Notes under the pieces: generated by a model | Database searches by the model: none | Told to the model about the DNA's origin: nothing | Seen by the model: the letters and a program-made list of their open reading frames with translations, nothing else | Program-made: the position numbers and the translations under genes | Assembly (NCBI RefSeq): GCF_018728565.1 | Contig: NZ_JACSOI010000003.1 | Coordinates: 62,001 to 126,000 of the forward strand | DNA: 64,000 nt | Source of the DNA: Zobellia russellii | GTDB taxonomy: Bacteria > Bacteroidota > Bacteroidia > Flavobacteriales > Flavobacteriaceae | Direction of reading: 5' to 3' | Shown: piece by piece, positions 55,106-63,363 of the stretch | Numbering within the stretch: the stretch's first letter is position 1 | Layout: each line of letters begins with the position of its first letter

Positions 55106-56128
55106 TCACTTGTTGATTTTATCTGAAGGGTAGTTTTTGACTTCTATTAAAAATGCCTTTGTGGGATTGGCGCTTATTAATACATTGAATTCATCATCTG
55201 TAAACCCATGTGATTTTAGCTCTGGATAGAGTTTCTCAAAAATATTTGTATATGGTTTTATTGTTTGATTTTCTTTTTGTGGATCATACCAACCAGAATC
55301 GTGCGAAATTAAAATTCTATCTAAGATTCCATTTCTTTTTGCAAACAACAGTTTTTCAACATGTCTATCCAATTCCCAACCTAATCCATCAAGACTTACC
55401 CAGCACCCCATCTCTGCGGCTTTAAGATAATTGTTGTTATTGTCTTCTTCTTGAGCATGCACCCAAATAAAAGCTTCGGGAGAAACCCCCATTTCTTTAA
55501 GAATGTCTAATTGCGGCCATAAACCGGTTGCCTTTCCGGTGTGTGATGCTATTGTTAAACCTGTTTCTAAATGAGTCAGGGCTGCAGCTTTTGCCAATTT
55601 TTGGTGCATCACATGTAAGGAGTCGGAATTATCTATACCAATCTTAATAAAGCCTGGTTTTATCGTGGTTCCGTCAATGCCATTTTTAAACTCATCAATC
55701 CACAATTGAGCAAGATTTTCTGCTGTCATTTCTTGGGCATACTTAGGAATAAATTTATTATTCCGCGCTCCATAGAGACCGGTATTTGTAATAATCTTAA
55801 TACCTGTTTTATTGGATATTTTATTAAGAAGTAAAACATCTCTTCCTAAGTAAGCTGGTGTAGCGTCAACAAAATAACTAACGTTATGCTCTTTAAGCTC
55901 TTTGAGATAGGGCATCATTTCGTTAATTATGGTATCATGGTTCCATCTTGTAGGTTGTATACTGTCTGCTCCTATAAAATCAACTAAAATATGTTCGTGT
56001 GATAACCATATTTGATTTGAGACAAATTGGTGCGTTCCGTTTACATCTTGTATTAACGGTTGTTTTTGTGCTCCACAACCAATTAATAAGAAAAAAAATA
56101 AAATATTAATTTTTAGTTCCTTCTTCAT
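55106..56128 (-). CDS. phosphotriesterase-family metal-dependent hydrolase, lipoprotein
   Basis: This 340-residue protein has lipobox IGC (Cys18). All metal ligands of the PTE family are seen: His44 and His46 (LSHEHILVD), Lys162 as the carboxylated bridge (GFIKIGID), His196 (IASHTG), His224 (IWVHAQ) and Asp277 (ISHDSGW). Family members act as lactonases, phosphotriesterases or sugar-lactone hydrolases. The lipoprotein signal places it in the periplasm or on the surface. The physiological substrate cannot be read from sequence. It is transcribed alone. Confidence 0.9.
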   Translation of the reverse strand: MKKELKINILFFFLLIGCGAQKQPLIQDVNGTHQFVSNQIWLSHEHILVDFIGADSIQPTRWNHDTIINEMMPYLKELKEHNVSYFVDATPAYLGRDVLLLNKISNKTGIKIITNTGLYGARNNKFIPKYAQEMTAENLAQLWIDEFKNGIDGTTIKPGFIKIGIDNSDSLHVMHQKLAKAAALTHLETGLTIASHTGKATGLWPQLDILKEMGVSPEAFIWVHAQEEDNNNNYLKAAEMGCWVSLDGLGWELDRHVEKLLFAKRNGILDRILISHDSGWYDPQKENQTIKPYTNIFEKLYPELKSHGFTDDEFNVLISANPTKAFLIEVKNYPSDKINK

Positions 56129-56427
56129 GGATGTATGTCGTGATCTTTTAATGAATAAGCAATATTATTTATAAATGAACTCTAACCGTTAAATTCAGCA
56201 TTTATGCCCTATTTGCTATAGCCATTGTGCCTGATGTACAAGTTAACGAAAAAAACATATAGGGAGAACATGATCTTAACTTTGCGTTATTAGCTTTAAG
56301 TATACATGGAAAAAAAAGAGCGCTAAGAAAAGCTGTCCACCTATTGTTAGTAGAGTAAGGAATACATGAAATTTGAACTAAAGCAGTCAAAAGAGGGGCA
56401 GGACAACCAGCTTTTACCGGATGTATA

Positions 56428-56460
56428 AAAAGAGCCCCTGGATATTTAACGGGCTCTTTT
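56428..56460. terminator. bidirectional terminator hairpin
   Basis: A perfect 10-bp inverted repeat (AAAAGAGCCC with GGGCTCTTTT) encloses a 13-nt loop. The A/T flanks let it work in either direction. It lies 300 bp upstream of the phosphotriesterase-family gene and downstream of gene 56590-57726. Confidence 0.7.
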
Positions 56461-56465
56461 ATCAA

Positions 56466-56590
56466 GCATCTAAAATTAGAAATCGGTTTCTGGTCGGGCA
56501 TAAAAAAAGCCCCGTAAAGAGGCTTATATGAATCTGTTTTTTTACTTATCAATGGCTTGTGCAACGGTTACTATTGTTAGCAATAGTAAT
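56466..56590 (-). repeat. intergenic structured repeat, type L, copy 1
   Basis: About 125 bp similar to 58029-58158. Read on the minus strand it follows the gene stop with a hairpin (GGTTACTATTG with CAATAGTAATC, 56566-56591). It then has CCGTTGC, a variable stretch, GATTCATATAAGCC and a terminator (AAGCC/GGCTT with seven T). The hairpin and terminator vary in sequence between copies but keep pairing. A short third copy is at 53471-53512. Confidence 0.6.
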
Positions 56591-57726
56591 CAATAATAAA
56601 GTAGATTTATCTCCATTCCATCAGTTATGAGTTTTACCGGGTACCCATATTCATTATACTCATATTCGAATGACCTTATTATATCTCCATTTCGCGAATA
56701 CCTTAAGGGATTGTTTGGGTTAATATGATTATGTAAGTCAGGTATTAATCTTAGTTTTCCCGCTAGACTATTGTCTAAAAATAACAAACTCATAACGTCT
56801 GAAATTCTAGTGCTCCATCCGTTGCTATAGCCACTGGCATAAGTATGAAAATTCCTTTTATTGTCATAAACTATCTCATATTGATTTTGATCTTGATCAG
56901 TGATTTTTGTTAAGTTTAAACTTTTGTCATATTCGAAGACAAGCTGACTTTGTTTATTGTTATCTGTATTTTTGGAATTTACTTGAATAATTTTGCCATT
57001 TGAATCTTTTGATAAATTCACTTCAAAAGTCCCAACGTGAGTAGTTTCAAAATCACTAAAATATTCAGTTCGAGTATATAATGAATTATTGGTGTAAACT
57101 ATTTCATGTATTTGTTCTGCATCAGAATATCCATTTGTAATTCTTATTTCGGAAAAACTACGGTCATCATATACGTAAGTTGCAGAATTCCCGTAAATCG
57201 AACCGTCATTAGATCTTTGACTCAAAATATTTCCATCTAAATCATAATTATAATATGTATTGCTTCCGTAATTTGAGACACTAAATGAAATTTGTGTTAT
57301 TTTTTCATCAGTATAGGTGAAATTGGCTTCAGAGCCATCATTTCCCAAGTGTTTTTTTAAAAGTAATGTTAGATTTTCTAATGTGGTAAATTGAATTGAG
57401 TCGCTTGATTCTCCTACTGCATTTTTAGCAATTATTTTTATTTGATAATCAGTGGAGCTATCTAGGTTTAATAGTTCGTATTTCGTTTCAGACATATCAC
57501 TATTTAAAATTTGATCGTTTAAATAAATGGAATATGTGATTTCTGATTCGTGGTTGCTTATGGATTCATTCCATCCTAATTCGGCAGAGTCAACAGTTAT
57601 ATTTTCTACAAATATTTCTAATTCACTTGGTTCGTAATTTACCAATTCGTTTGATTGTTCTTCTTCGTTACAGGACAAGATTAACAATATAATAATAAAG
57701 AAAATACCATTTTTGAAGTTCTTCAT
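56590..57726 (-). CDS. lipoprotein with fibronectin-type III domain and YD/RHS-like repeats
   Basis: The 378-residue protein starts at the internal ATG (MKNFKNGIFFIIILLILSCN), since a longer frame from 57786 would place 20 residues before the lipoprotein signal. A fibronectin type III domain (about 30-125: VDSAELGWNESI, YELLNLDSSTDYQIKIIAKN) is followed by a beta-rich region. That region carries repeats of the type YNYDLDGNILSQ, FEYDKSLNLTKI and FEYEYNEYGYPVKL, which resemble YD/RHS wraps. It is probably an outer-membrane surface protein. The role is unknown. Repeated elements flank the gene on both sides. Confidence 0.78.
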   Translation of the reverse strand: MKNFKNGIFFIIILLILSCNEEEQSNELVNYEPSELEIFVENITVDSAELGWNESISNHESEITYSIYLNDQILNSDMSETKYELLNLDSSTDYQIKIIAKNAVGESSDSIQFTTLENLTLLLKKHLGNDGSEANFTYTDEKITQISFSVSNYGSNTYYNYDLDGNILSQRSNDGSIYGNSATYVYDDRSFSEIRITNGYSDAEQIHEIVYTNNSLYTRTEYFSDFETTHVGTFEVNLSKDSNGKIIQVNSKNTDNNKQSQLVFEYDKSLNLTKITDQDQNQYEIVYDNKRNFHTYASGYSNGWSTRISDVMSLLFLDNSLAGKLRLIPDLHNHINPNNPLRYSRNGDIIRSFEYEYNEYGYPVKLITDGMEINLLYY

Positions 57727-57804
57727 TTTAATATTTATTTGTAAGATATTATTGCTGACTATTCTATAAACGCACCCCGAATACATTTATTTCTCTTTCA
57801 AGGG

Positions 57805-57898
57805 TAATTTACTTAAATATCCGATACTGTCAGTATCTGTAGGAAAATAAGAATAAAACGTCGGTGTATTACACTTTTGTAAACGTCAAAAACGGTTT
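57805..57898 (-). repeat. upstream repeat, type R, copy 1
   Basis: It shares about 95 bp with 60570-60665, closest over the first 50 bp (TAATTTACTTAAATAT, then GATACTGTCAGTATC and TGTAGGAAAATAAGAATA). In this copy GATACTGTCAGTATC is a perfect 15-bp palindrome. Both copies lie 70-80 bp upstream of a minus-strand gene, so they may carry promoter or operator functions. Confidence 0.6.
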
Positions 57899-58028
57899 TT
57901 CAAATTTAAAATGGTGGGATGTGTCATATTGGTAAAGTTGGGGAATTTTATAAGTAGATACAGTTCATGAGTTCTAAAAAGATAGACACTGTTAGGATTG
58001 GAACAGGCGTGAATAGAATATGTGTGCT

Positions 58029-58158
58029 GCATCTAGAATTTACTTTCCACTTCTAGTCGGACATAAAAAAAGCCCCTTGATGAGGCTTGTATGAATCCGT
58101 TTTTTGCATGTAAATAGCTTATGTAACGGTTACTATTGTTGTAATCAGTAGTGATACG
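58029..58158 (-). repeat. intergenic structured repeat, type L, copy 2
   Basis: Partner of 56466-56590. It includes the shared AACGGTTACTATTGTT core, GAATCCGTTTTTTGCATG and a minus-strand terminator at 58065-58088 (AAGCCTC/GGGGCTT, T tract). It follows the gene at 58304-58852. The sequence between TTACTATTG and CAGTAGTGA can still form a hairpin through G-U pairs. Confidence 0.6.
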
Positions 58159-58303
58159 TTCGTGTAAGCACATTATTCTTTTTTTTACCCGAGTAAAGTC
58201 TATCTACGCAACAATTGTGTTTGAGTCAAATCCACTCAAATGAACTGGCAAAAAAGTCCATCTGACTTAAACTAACTTTCTTGTATTCATAATCAAGTAA
58301 ATT

Positions 58304-58852
58304 CTAATTAGTTAAAAAATACTGAACGTTTACAAGTTCTATATCATTGATCATACCTAAATCTAGGGAGCTTTCGTGGTCATATAATAACGTACAACTG
58401 GATTTAGCTCCAAGTTGGAAGCAGGGTAAGGTTGTTTTATCTGAATAACTTTGACTGGACGTTAGCTCTCCTATCTTTACGGTTAATATAGGCAACCCTG
58501 TAACATCGTAAACATTTGGGTTATTTAATTGAATTTCAAATCGCCAACGCGAAGTATTATTTCCAGTATCAGGTGTAAACTCATAAAATAAGACATCGTA
58601 AGTAAAGCCATCTAACTCCGGTGGGTCAATTTGATTTAATGGTTCTGGATCAGGAAAGCTACAGGGTAGTTCAATAGTTTTATCAATGAAGTATTGTTGA
58701 TTATTTAAGAAGTAAGTATCGCTAACAACAGCATTTTTTGTGCAATCTTCATCTTTAGAATCACAGCTACTGATAAGAATAATGCCGTAAAAGGAGAAAA
58801 AAAGTAATAGTGTAGAAACTGTGCGTGGTGAACGCTTTATGCTATTTTTCAT
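58304..58852 (-). CDS. lipoprotein of unknown function
   Basis: The 182-residue protein starts with a basic stretch and a hydrophobic signal ending in lipobox SSC (Cys30) before DSKDEDC. The mature part is beta-rich with several Cys (CTKN, LPCSF, LPCFQ, SCTLL) that could form disulfides. No known domain was recognised. It lies between type-L repeat copy 2 downstream and a cassette-like element 200 bp upstream. Confidence 0.65.
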   Translation of the reverse strand: MKNSIKRSPRTVSTLLLFFSFYGIILISSCDSKDEDCTKNAVVSDTYFLNNQQYFIDKTIELPCSFPDPEPLNQIDPPELDGFTYDVLFYEFTPDTGNNTSRWRFEIQLNNPNVYDVTGLPILTVKIGELTSSQSYSDKTTLPCFQLGAKSSCTLLYDHESSLDLGMINDIELVNVQYFLTN

Positions 58853-59055
58853 TAATGAATATATTATAATTTAAGATTCTTGTTTTTGATTTTCGAAAGG
58901 TCAAACCTCACTCAGGGCGAGAATTCGAATATCATTTAAGGAAGAAAAATCTTAATCACATATATTTTGTTTTAGTGATGTCAAATGTATACAAAATAAT
59001 AAAATGGAAACTTTTTATACCTGTAATTAAAGGCTTTTTTTTATTGAGCTATTGA

Positions 59056-59248
59056 TTGTAACGGTTGGGCTATGTGGAGTGCGGGACTTTGAAACGCTTC
59101 ACAGTCAGGCTACCACTGAGCCAATTCGTTTATTCATAATTTCAAATTTTCCGTCAATCGTCGGAGACGAATTGGCGGTGTTGCAACAACGAGCCGCAGT
59201 TACAAAAAACCGCTGAAACCCGCATTACATATAGCTTTTGTTAGGCAC
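59056..59248 (-). repeat. palindromic cassette-boundary element (attC-like)
   Basis: A long imperfect inverted repeat spans this gene-free 190-bp stretch: GCTATGTGGAGTGCGGG (59069-59085) pairs with CCCGCATTACATATAGC (59219-59235) over 17 positions with one mismatch. GTTGGGC precedes the left arm and GTTAGGCAC (59240-59248) follows the right arm. Within the loop a second hairpin lies at 59151-59178 (CCGTCAATCGTC/GACGAATTGGCGG). GTTRRRY-type ends with long palindromes are marks of integron attC sites, but here both end motifs point the same way, so the identity is not certain. An inverted GTGCCTAAC is on the far side of the DUF2971 gene at 60519-60527. Confidence 0.5.
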
Positions 59249-59255
59249 TGGTTTT

Positions 59256-60497
59256 TTATAAATTATATCTTTCTTTATTCAATAAATTCATTTTTTCTTG
59301 CTTGTCATTATCGTTTTCTAGTTGATATATAATTTTACTTCGATTACGATATTCTTCCTCCTCTATGTTTCTCAAATACAAATCCTCAAGTCTTAGTTCA
59401 AAGGTTTCGTTACTTAGTTTAGTTTGATAGATTGGAATTTCTTTCTTTTCCGCAATTTGCACAAGGAACTTTTTGAGATTTGATTCAATCCTCGCACCGA
59501 GAAAAATTGCTTCTGCTTTTAAAAAAGGAATTGTATTATTGGTTATTATATCCGAATCATAGTTGCTGAGAATTAAACGCCATTCTTTCTCATAACTCCA
59601 TGAGCGTGATTTCGTTGTCATGGTTTTGTAAGCTGTTTTAAGAACTGGTTTGTTTAACTTCAATTCTTCATCTGAGAACTTTAACCTCATAAGTTCTCTA
59701 GGAGAAATTTGTGGTACTTTGGAAGTATAATGAATGGGGAAGAGTCCACATTTAATAGCTTTTCCATTAACTATATTGTCGAAGTCAGTTTTATATTTAA
59801 TACTAAAACCTTGATGGTTATCCGCATAATGTGACCACATAGTCGTATTATTCAATAATTCTGTTTCATCCTCGAAATTTGAGAAACAAGAAATTTTGAA
59901 TTCCATATTCCTTATGTAATCAATCTTTTTTCTACATTCTCTCCTTGCTTCCTCAACAATTTCATAAAGTAAGGAACTCAGTGAACCACTTTTTTTATTT
60001 CTAATGTCAAATAAAGCAAAAATGAAATGTTTTGGACGTTTCCTATTTAGCATAAAAGGTGGTTCTGATTCTTTAGTCCATGAGTGGTAAAGTTCATAAT
60101 ATTCCTTTTCAGAGATTTTATCCTCGCTCTCTGCTTTTGAAATTAGGTTTAATTCTTTGAGTTTTTTTAGCAAATATATTTTCTTAAACTTCTCAGCTTC
60201 TATGCAAACAAAACTGTCAAATGGGTCATTAAAATTTCGTGGTGATGAAAGGAAAAGTGAGTTGTTTTCTAAATTTATTAAACTGTATTGAGAAGGAGGG
60301 AAAAATTTAAATAAGCTTTTAGGTAGGTGCTCATTTTTATAGTCGGCATACTTTTCTTGTGTTTCGACAATGCCTGAATTGAATATAGAATCAACAAAGT
60401 CATTAACGAAATGCTTTGTCCAATAACCGGAGAAATCTCTACTTCTATAGTCTGATTTTGGAAAGTTTGATTCTATTTTATTATTCCAATCTATCAT
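59256..60497 (-). CDS. DUF2971 family protein
   Basis: The 413-residue soluble protein has the DUF2971 marks: LFKFFPPSQYSLINLENNSLFLSSPRNFNDPFDSF and SCFSNFEDETELLNNTTMWSHYADNHQGFSIKY. The later KEWRLIL and AIFLGARI complete the pattern. The biochemical role is unknown; members often occur as single accessory genes in variable regions. It is larger than many (about 250-300) because of an N-terminal extension (about 60 residues) and a C-terminal tail. The gene is tightly framed by GTTAGGCAC and GTGCCTAAC inverted ends, consistent with a mobile cassette. Confidence 0.88.
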   Translation of the reverse strand: MIDWNNKIESNFPKSDYRSRDFSGYWTKHFVNDFVDSIFNSGIVETQEKYADYKNEHLPKSLFKFFPPSQYSLINLENNSLFLSSPRNFNDPFDSFVCIEAEKFKKIYLLKKLKELNLISKAESEDKISEKEYYELYHSWTKESEPPFMLNRKRPKHFIFALFDIRNKKSGSLSSLLYEIVEEARRECRKKIDYIRNMEFKISCFSNFEDETELLNNTTMWSHYADNHQGFSIKYKTDFDNIVNGKAIKCGLFPIHYTSKVPQISPRELMRLKFSDEELKLNKPVLKTAYKTMTTKSRSWSYEKEWRLILSNYDSDIITNNTIPFLKAEAIFLGARIESNLKKFLVQIAEKKEIPIYQTKLSNETFELRLEDLYLRNIEEEEYRNRSKIIYQLENDNDKQEKMNLLNKERYNL

Positions 60498-60518
60498 TTA
60501 GGTTCGGTTTTCAAGCTT

Positions 60519-60555
60519 GTGCCTAACAATTGTATAAAGCAACTAGTTGCTTTAT
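60519..60555 (+). repeat. inverted cassette end and adjacent perfect palindrome
   Basis: GTGCCTAAC (60519-60527) is the exact inverse of GTTAGGCAC at 59240-59248, on the other side of the DUF2971 gene. It is followed after 6 bp by a 22-bp perfect palindrome (60534-60555, core AAAGCAACTAGTTGCTTT). Confidence 0.55.
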
Positions 60556-60569
60556 CTCTATTTTAGACC

Positions 60570-60665
60570 TAATTTACTTAAATATTGGATACTGTCAATG
60601 TTTGTAGGAAAATAAGAATATAGCATACATATAATATGCTTTTACAAACGCTTAAAAACGGCTGG
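60570..60665 (-). repeat. upstream repeat, type R, copy 2
   Basis: Partner of 57805-57898. The shared core includes TAATTTACTTAAATAT, GATACTGTCA and TGTAGGAAAATAAGAATA. Next to it TACAAACGC and GCGTTTGTA (60643-60676 region) form a 9-bp inverted repeat not kept in copy 1. It lies 72 bp upstream of the DUF2971 gene. Confidence 0.6.
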
Positions 60666-60834
60666 GCGTTTGTAGAATAATTACTTATCCCAGAACTTAT
60701 CTTAACAGCTGACAAAACTTGGGTACCCCCTTTTTTATGTTTTTCACTGAACCGCGTTTCTCATGTATATATTTCTTAAACCCTTTTTAGAGTACTAAAT
60801 TTGTGGTTTTATTACATAAAAAAACAGAAGGCAA

Positions 60835-61380
60835 ATGTCATTTTATAGTAAGGTATCGGATTTTGGTTCACGGTTTATGGGCAAGCACACCCTTTTTAAA
60901 CATGGGTTTAACTTATCGCCAATGTACCGCAGAACTACCGCTAGGGTAAAACACGTTTCAGAAGACCTTAAAAAGGTAACGGTTAAACTTCCTATTAGCT
61001 ATAAAAACAGGAATTACGTAAATACTATATTTGGGGGCAGTCTTTTTTCGGCGGTAGACCCCATACCCATGGTCCAGCTAATTCATATTTTGGGCAATGA
61101 TTTTGTGGTGTGGGACAAATCTGCGGAGATTGCTTTTAAAAGACCGGCAAAAGAGGACGTATACGCAGATTTTGAATACGACCAAGAAGAAATAGACGAA
61201 ATTAAATTAAGGCTAGGGCAGGAAGAGGAGATAGATATCGTAAAGACAACCCATTTAATGAATGCCGATCGTAATACTGTTTTCTGTGAAGTAAAGAAAA
61301 CGATTTATGTAGCGAACAAGGAACACTACAAAAAGAAACGGGCGCTGGCCACCGTACAAAAAAAGGAAGGGAAACAGTAG
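60835..61380 (+). CDS. DUF4442 hotdog-fold thioesterase-like protein
   Basis: The 181-residue soluble protein shows FNLSPMYRRTTARV...LKKVTVKLPISYKNRNYVNTIFGGSLFSAVDPIPMVQLIHIL and VWDKSAEIAFKRPAKEDVYADFE. The GGSLFSA-DP region sits on the hotdog helix and matches DUF4442. Fold relatives are acyl-CoA thioesterases. No PUL link is evident. It converges with the sulfatase gene through a shared terminator. Confidence 0.88.
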   Translation: MSFYSKVSDFGSRFMGKHTLFKHGFNLSPMYRRTTARVKHVSEDLKKVTVKLPISYKNRNYVNTIFGGSLFSAVDPIPMVQLIHILGNDFVVWDKSAEIAFKRPAKEDVYADFEYDQEEIDEIKLRLGQEEEIDIVKTTHLMNADRNTVFCEVKKTIYVANKEHYKKKRALATVQKKEGKQ

Positions 61381-61433
61381 GTTGTTTACCTAAGTTGCGT
61401 TTGGTTTTTTTCTGCTTCGCACCACTGTGTGTC

Positions 61434-61454
61434 AAAGGAGCGTTAAGCTCCTTT
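61434..61454. terminator. bidirectional terminator overlapping the sulfatase stop
   Basis: A perfect 8-bp stem (AAAGGAGC with GCTCCTTT) encloses a 5-nt loop. The loop contains part of the stop codon of the minus-strand sulfatase. It lies 54 bp beyond the stop of the plus-strand hotdog gene and can serve both. Confidence 0.7.
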
Positions 61455-63101
61455 CTCAGCAACTTTGGCCTGGTTCCCTTGCCAACCTTTATTGAATTGT
61501 TCCATAAGTTCTTTTACAAGCTCAGGCTGCTCCTTGGCAATGTTTACGGTTTCGGACGGGTCTTTTTCATGGTCATAGAGTTCTATGAAAATGGGTTCTG
61601 CTGTAGCATCCGTATAATCTTTCCAAACTATAAACCGATACTTTTGGGTACGCATAGAATAGCCCATGAGTCGGTTTTCAAATAGGTCGCGGTCCCATTT
61701 TTTGCCTTGTTGTTTTTTTATACGGCCCTCAACATCCTCTATTAATGGTCCAAATGAAGTTTCCCGCATTCCTTTGGATAAGGGGTTGGCCGCCCATTCA
61801 CGCAATGCTGGCGTGGGGAATTGAGAAAAAACCGCTGTTTTCCATTCTTGTTCGGGATTGGAAAGTAAAGGCGCAAAACTCTGGCCCTCTAAAGTTTCGG
61901 GCTTTGAAATAGCGGCAAGCTCACAAAGGGTTGGGTACATATCCACTAGCTCTACAAGGGCATCGGTAGATTTCCCTCTAGTTTCTTTTGCCATATCCGG
62001 AGTGCGTATAATTAACGGAACCCGTGTTGCAATTTCATAATTGGTGGCTTTCCCCCAAATACCCATATCGCCTAAATGCCAACCGTGGTCACTCCACAAA
62101 ATAACAATGGTATTGTCCTTTATTCCTGCATCTTCCAATGCGGCAAGCATTTTACCAATTTGGGCATCTACGTAACTTACGCAGGCTAGATAGGCATGTT
62201 TCAATTGTATGGCCTGTTCGGGAGAGATATCGCCTTTTTTAGGAATTCCCGCCCTGGACCTTAATTCAAACGAAGCATGAAGCCCCATAGTGGCACCGTC
62301 TTTGGGGGCTTTGTCCTGCTCGGCAAGTTTAATGTCCGCCTCATCGTACATATCCCAGTATTTTTTAGGGGCTATCCAATCCAAATGGGGTTTTTTCATG
62401 CCCATACCCAAGAAGAACGGTTTTTCAGGATTTTTTTCCAACATATCTTTCATAGTGGCAATGGCCAGATCGGTGTTGAAACCGTCTTCGTAGGCATTGT
62501 CGGGAAAATCGGCAAACTCATAGGAAGGCCCTTTACCAAGTCCGTTTCTAAGCGCATTCTCGCCGTATTTGGCTACCATGGCCGCGCTATTTTCTTTTTG
62601 CATTTTAATGTTCTCGGGCAGTTTAAAACCGAATTTTACATCGCTTTTGCTCATGGCAACGGGCTCTCTGCTCCATGAAAGCTCCGGGTCGTTATATTTG
62701 CCGTGATAGATTTTTCCGGTGTAAACGGTCTCATAACCATTGGCTTTAAAATGCTGAGGAAGGGTTTGTATATCCGGGTTTTTATCCCTGAAATACGTAA
62801 AGTTTTCAATCACCTGAATGGTTTCGGGCCGGGCACCGGTCATTAAACTGGCTCTGGAAGGACTGCAAATGGCCTGTTGGCAATATGCATTATTAAAACG
62901 AAGACCTTCATGGGCAAGTGCATCTATGTGTGGGGTAATGGCAATATCGGAACCGTACACGCCCAATTCCGGCCTAAGGTCATCTATGGCAAGAAACAGA
63001 ATGTTAGGTTGTTTTGGTGTTTCTTTTGGTGCGGGAGTAGTAGAATTTTTGCAACCGAATAACAACCCAATACAGACAAGAGCAAGGATACGAATGTTCA
63101 T
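61443..63101 (-). CDS. S1-family sulfatase, iduronate-2-sulfatase-like, lipoprotein
   Basis: This 552-residue protein has lipid Cys17 (LFGC). It has LAIDDLRPELGVYG (metal Asp40-Asp41), the activation site C79-S-P-S-R, VYTGKIYHGKYND, FFLGMGMKKPHLDWIAPKKYWDMYD and LWSDHGWHLGD. The set, with PHLDW and LGVYG, is close to human iduronate-2-sulfatase and its bacterial S1_7-type relatives. These act on 2-O-sulfated uronic acids and, in marine bacteria, also on sulfated galactans. It is divergent from the HTCS gene to the right, 262 bp apart, which suggests regulation by it. Confidence 0.93.
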   Translation of the reverse strand: MNIRILALVCIGLLFGCKNSTTPAPKETPKQPNILFLAIDDLRPELGVYGSDIAITPHIDALAHEGLRFNNAYCQQAICSPSRASLMTGARPETIQVIENFTYFRDKNPDIQTLPQHFKANGYETVYTGKIYHGKYNDPELSWSREPVAMSKSDVKFGFKLPENIKMQKENSAAMVAKYGENALRNGLGKGPSYEFADFPDNAYEDGFNTDLAIATMKDMLEKNPEKPFFLGMGMKKPHLDWIAPKKYWDMYDEADIKLAEQDKAPKDGATMGLHASFELRSRAGIPKKGDISPEQAIQLKHAYLACVSYVDAQIGKMLAALEDAGIKDNTIVILWSDHGWHLGDMGIWGKATNYEIATRVPLIIRTPDMAKETRGKSTDALVELVDMYPTLCELAAISKPETLEGQSFAPLLSNPEQEWKTAVFSQFPTPALREWAANPLSKGMRETSFGPLIEDVEGRIKKQQGKKWDRDLFENRLMGYSMRTQKYRFIVWKDYTDATAEPIFIELYDHEKDPSETVNIAKEQPELVKELMEQFNKGWQGNQAKVAEKGA

Positions 63102-63363
63102 TTTTAGCGTGTTTTATAAAACGATTTTAAAGTGCCTAGTTCTTAAAGTCACGGAAGGGCACATACAACGGTCTACAAAGTAACCTTAAAATGGGGCGTG
63201 TGCGTTTTCGTATTTTAGCAAGGGTCGGCACTATTTTAACCCTATTGGCTAACAGGTGTAATTAGTAGGTTTTCACACTAGAAAGCGGTGTGTATTTTTA
63301 ATTAGGGGCTTATAAATTTTAAAATTAATTTACCTTTCATGAGAATTGGTTTATATTCAAAAC

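Noticed and set aside
56202-56564. 120-codon minus-strand frame downstream of gene 56590-57726
   Set aside because: It runs through a strong terminator hairpin and a type-L repeat and shows no domain.
59086-59135. tRNA-like stretch on the minus strand (GGCTCAGTGGTAG, then CTGTGAA)
   Set aside because: The D-arm-like and anticodon-loop-like parts are not followed by a pairing anticodon stem or a proper T-arm and acceptor; at most a chance resemblance or remnant within the palindromic element.
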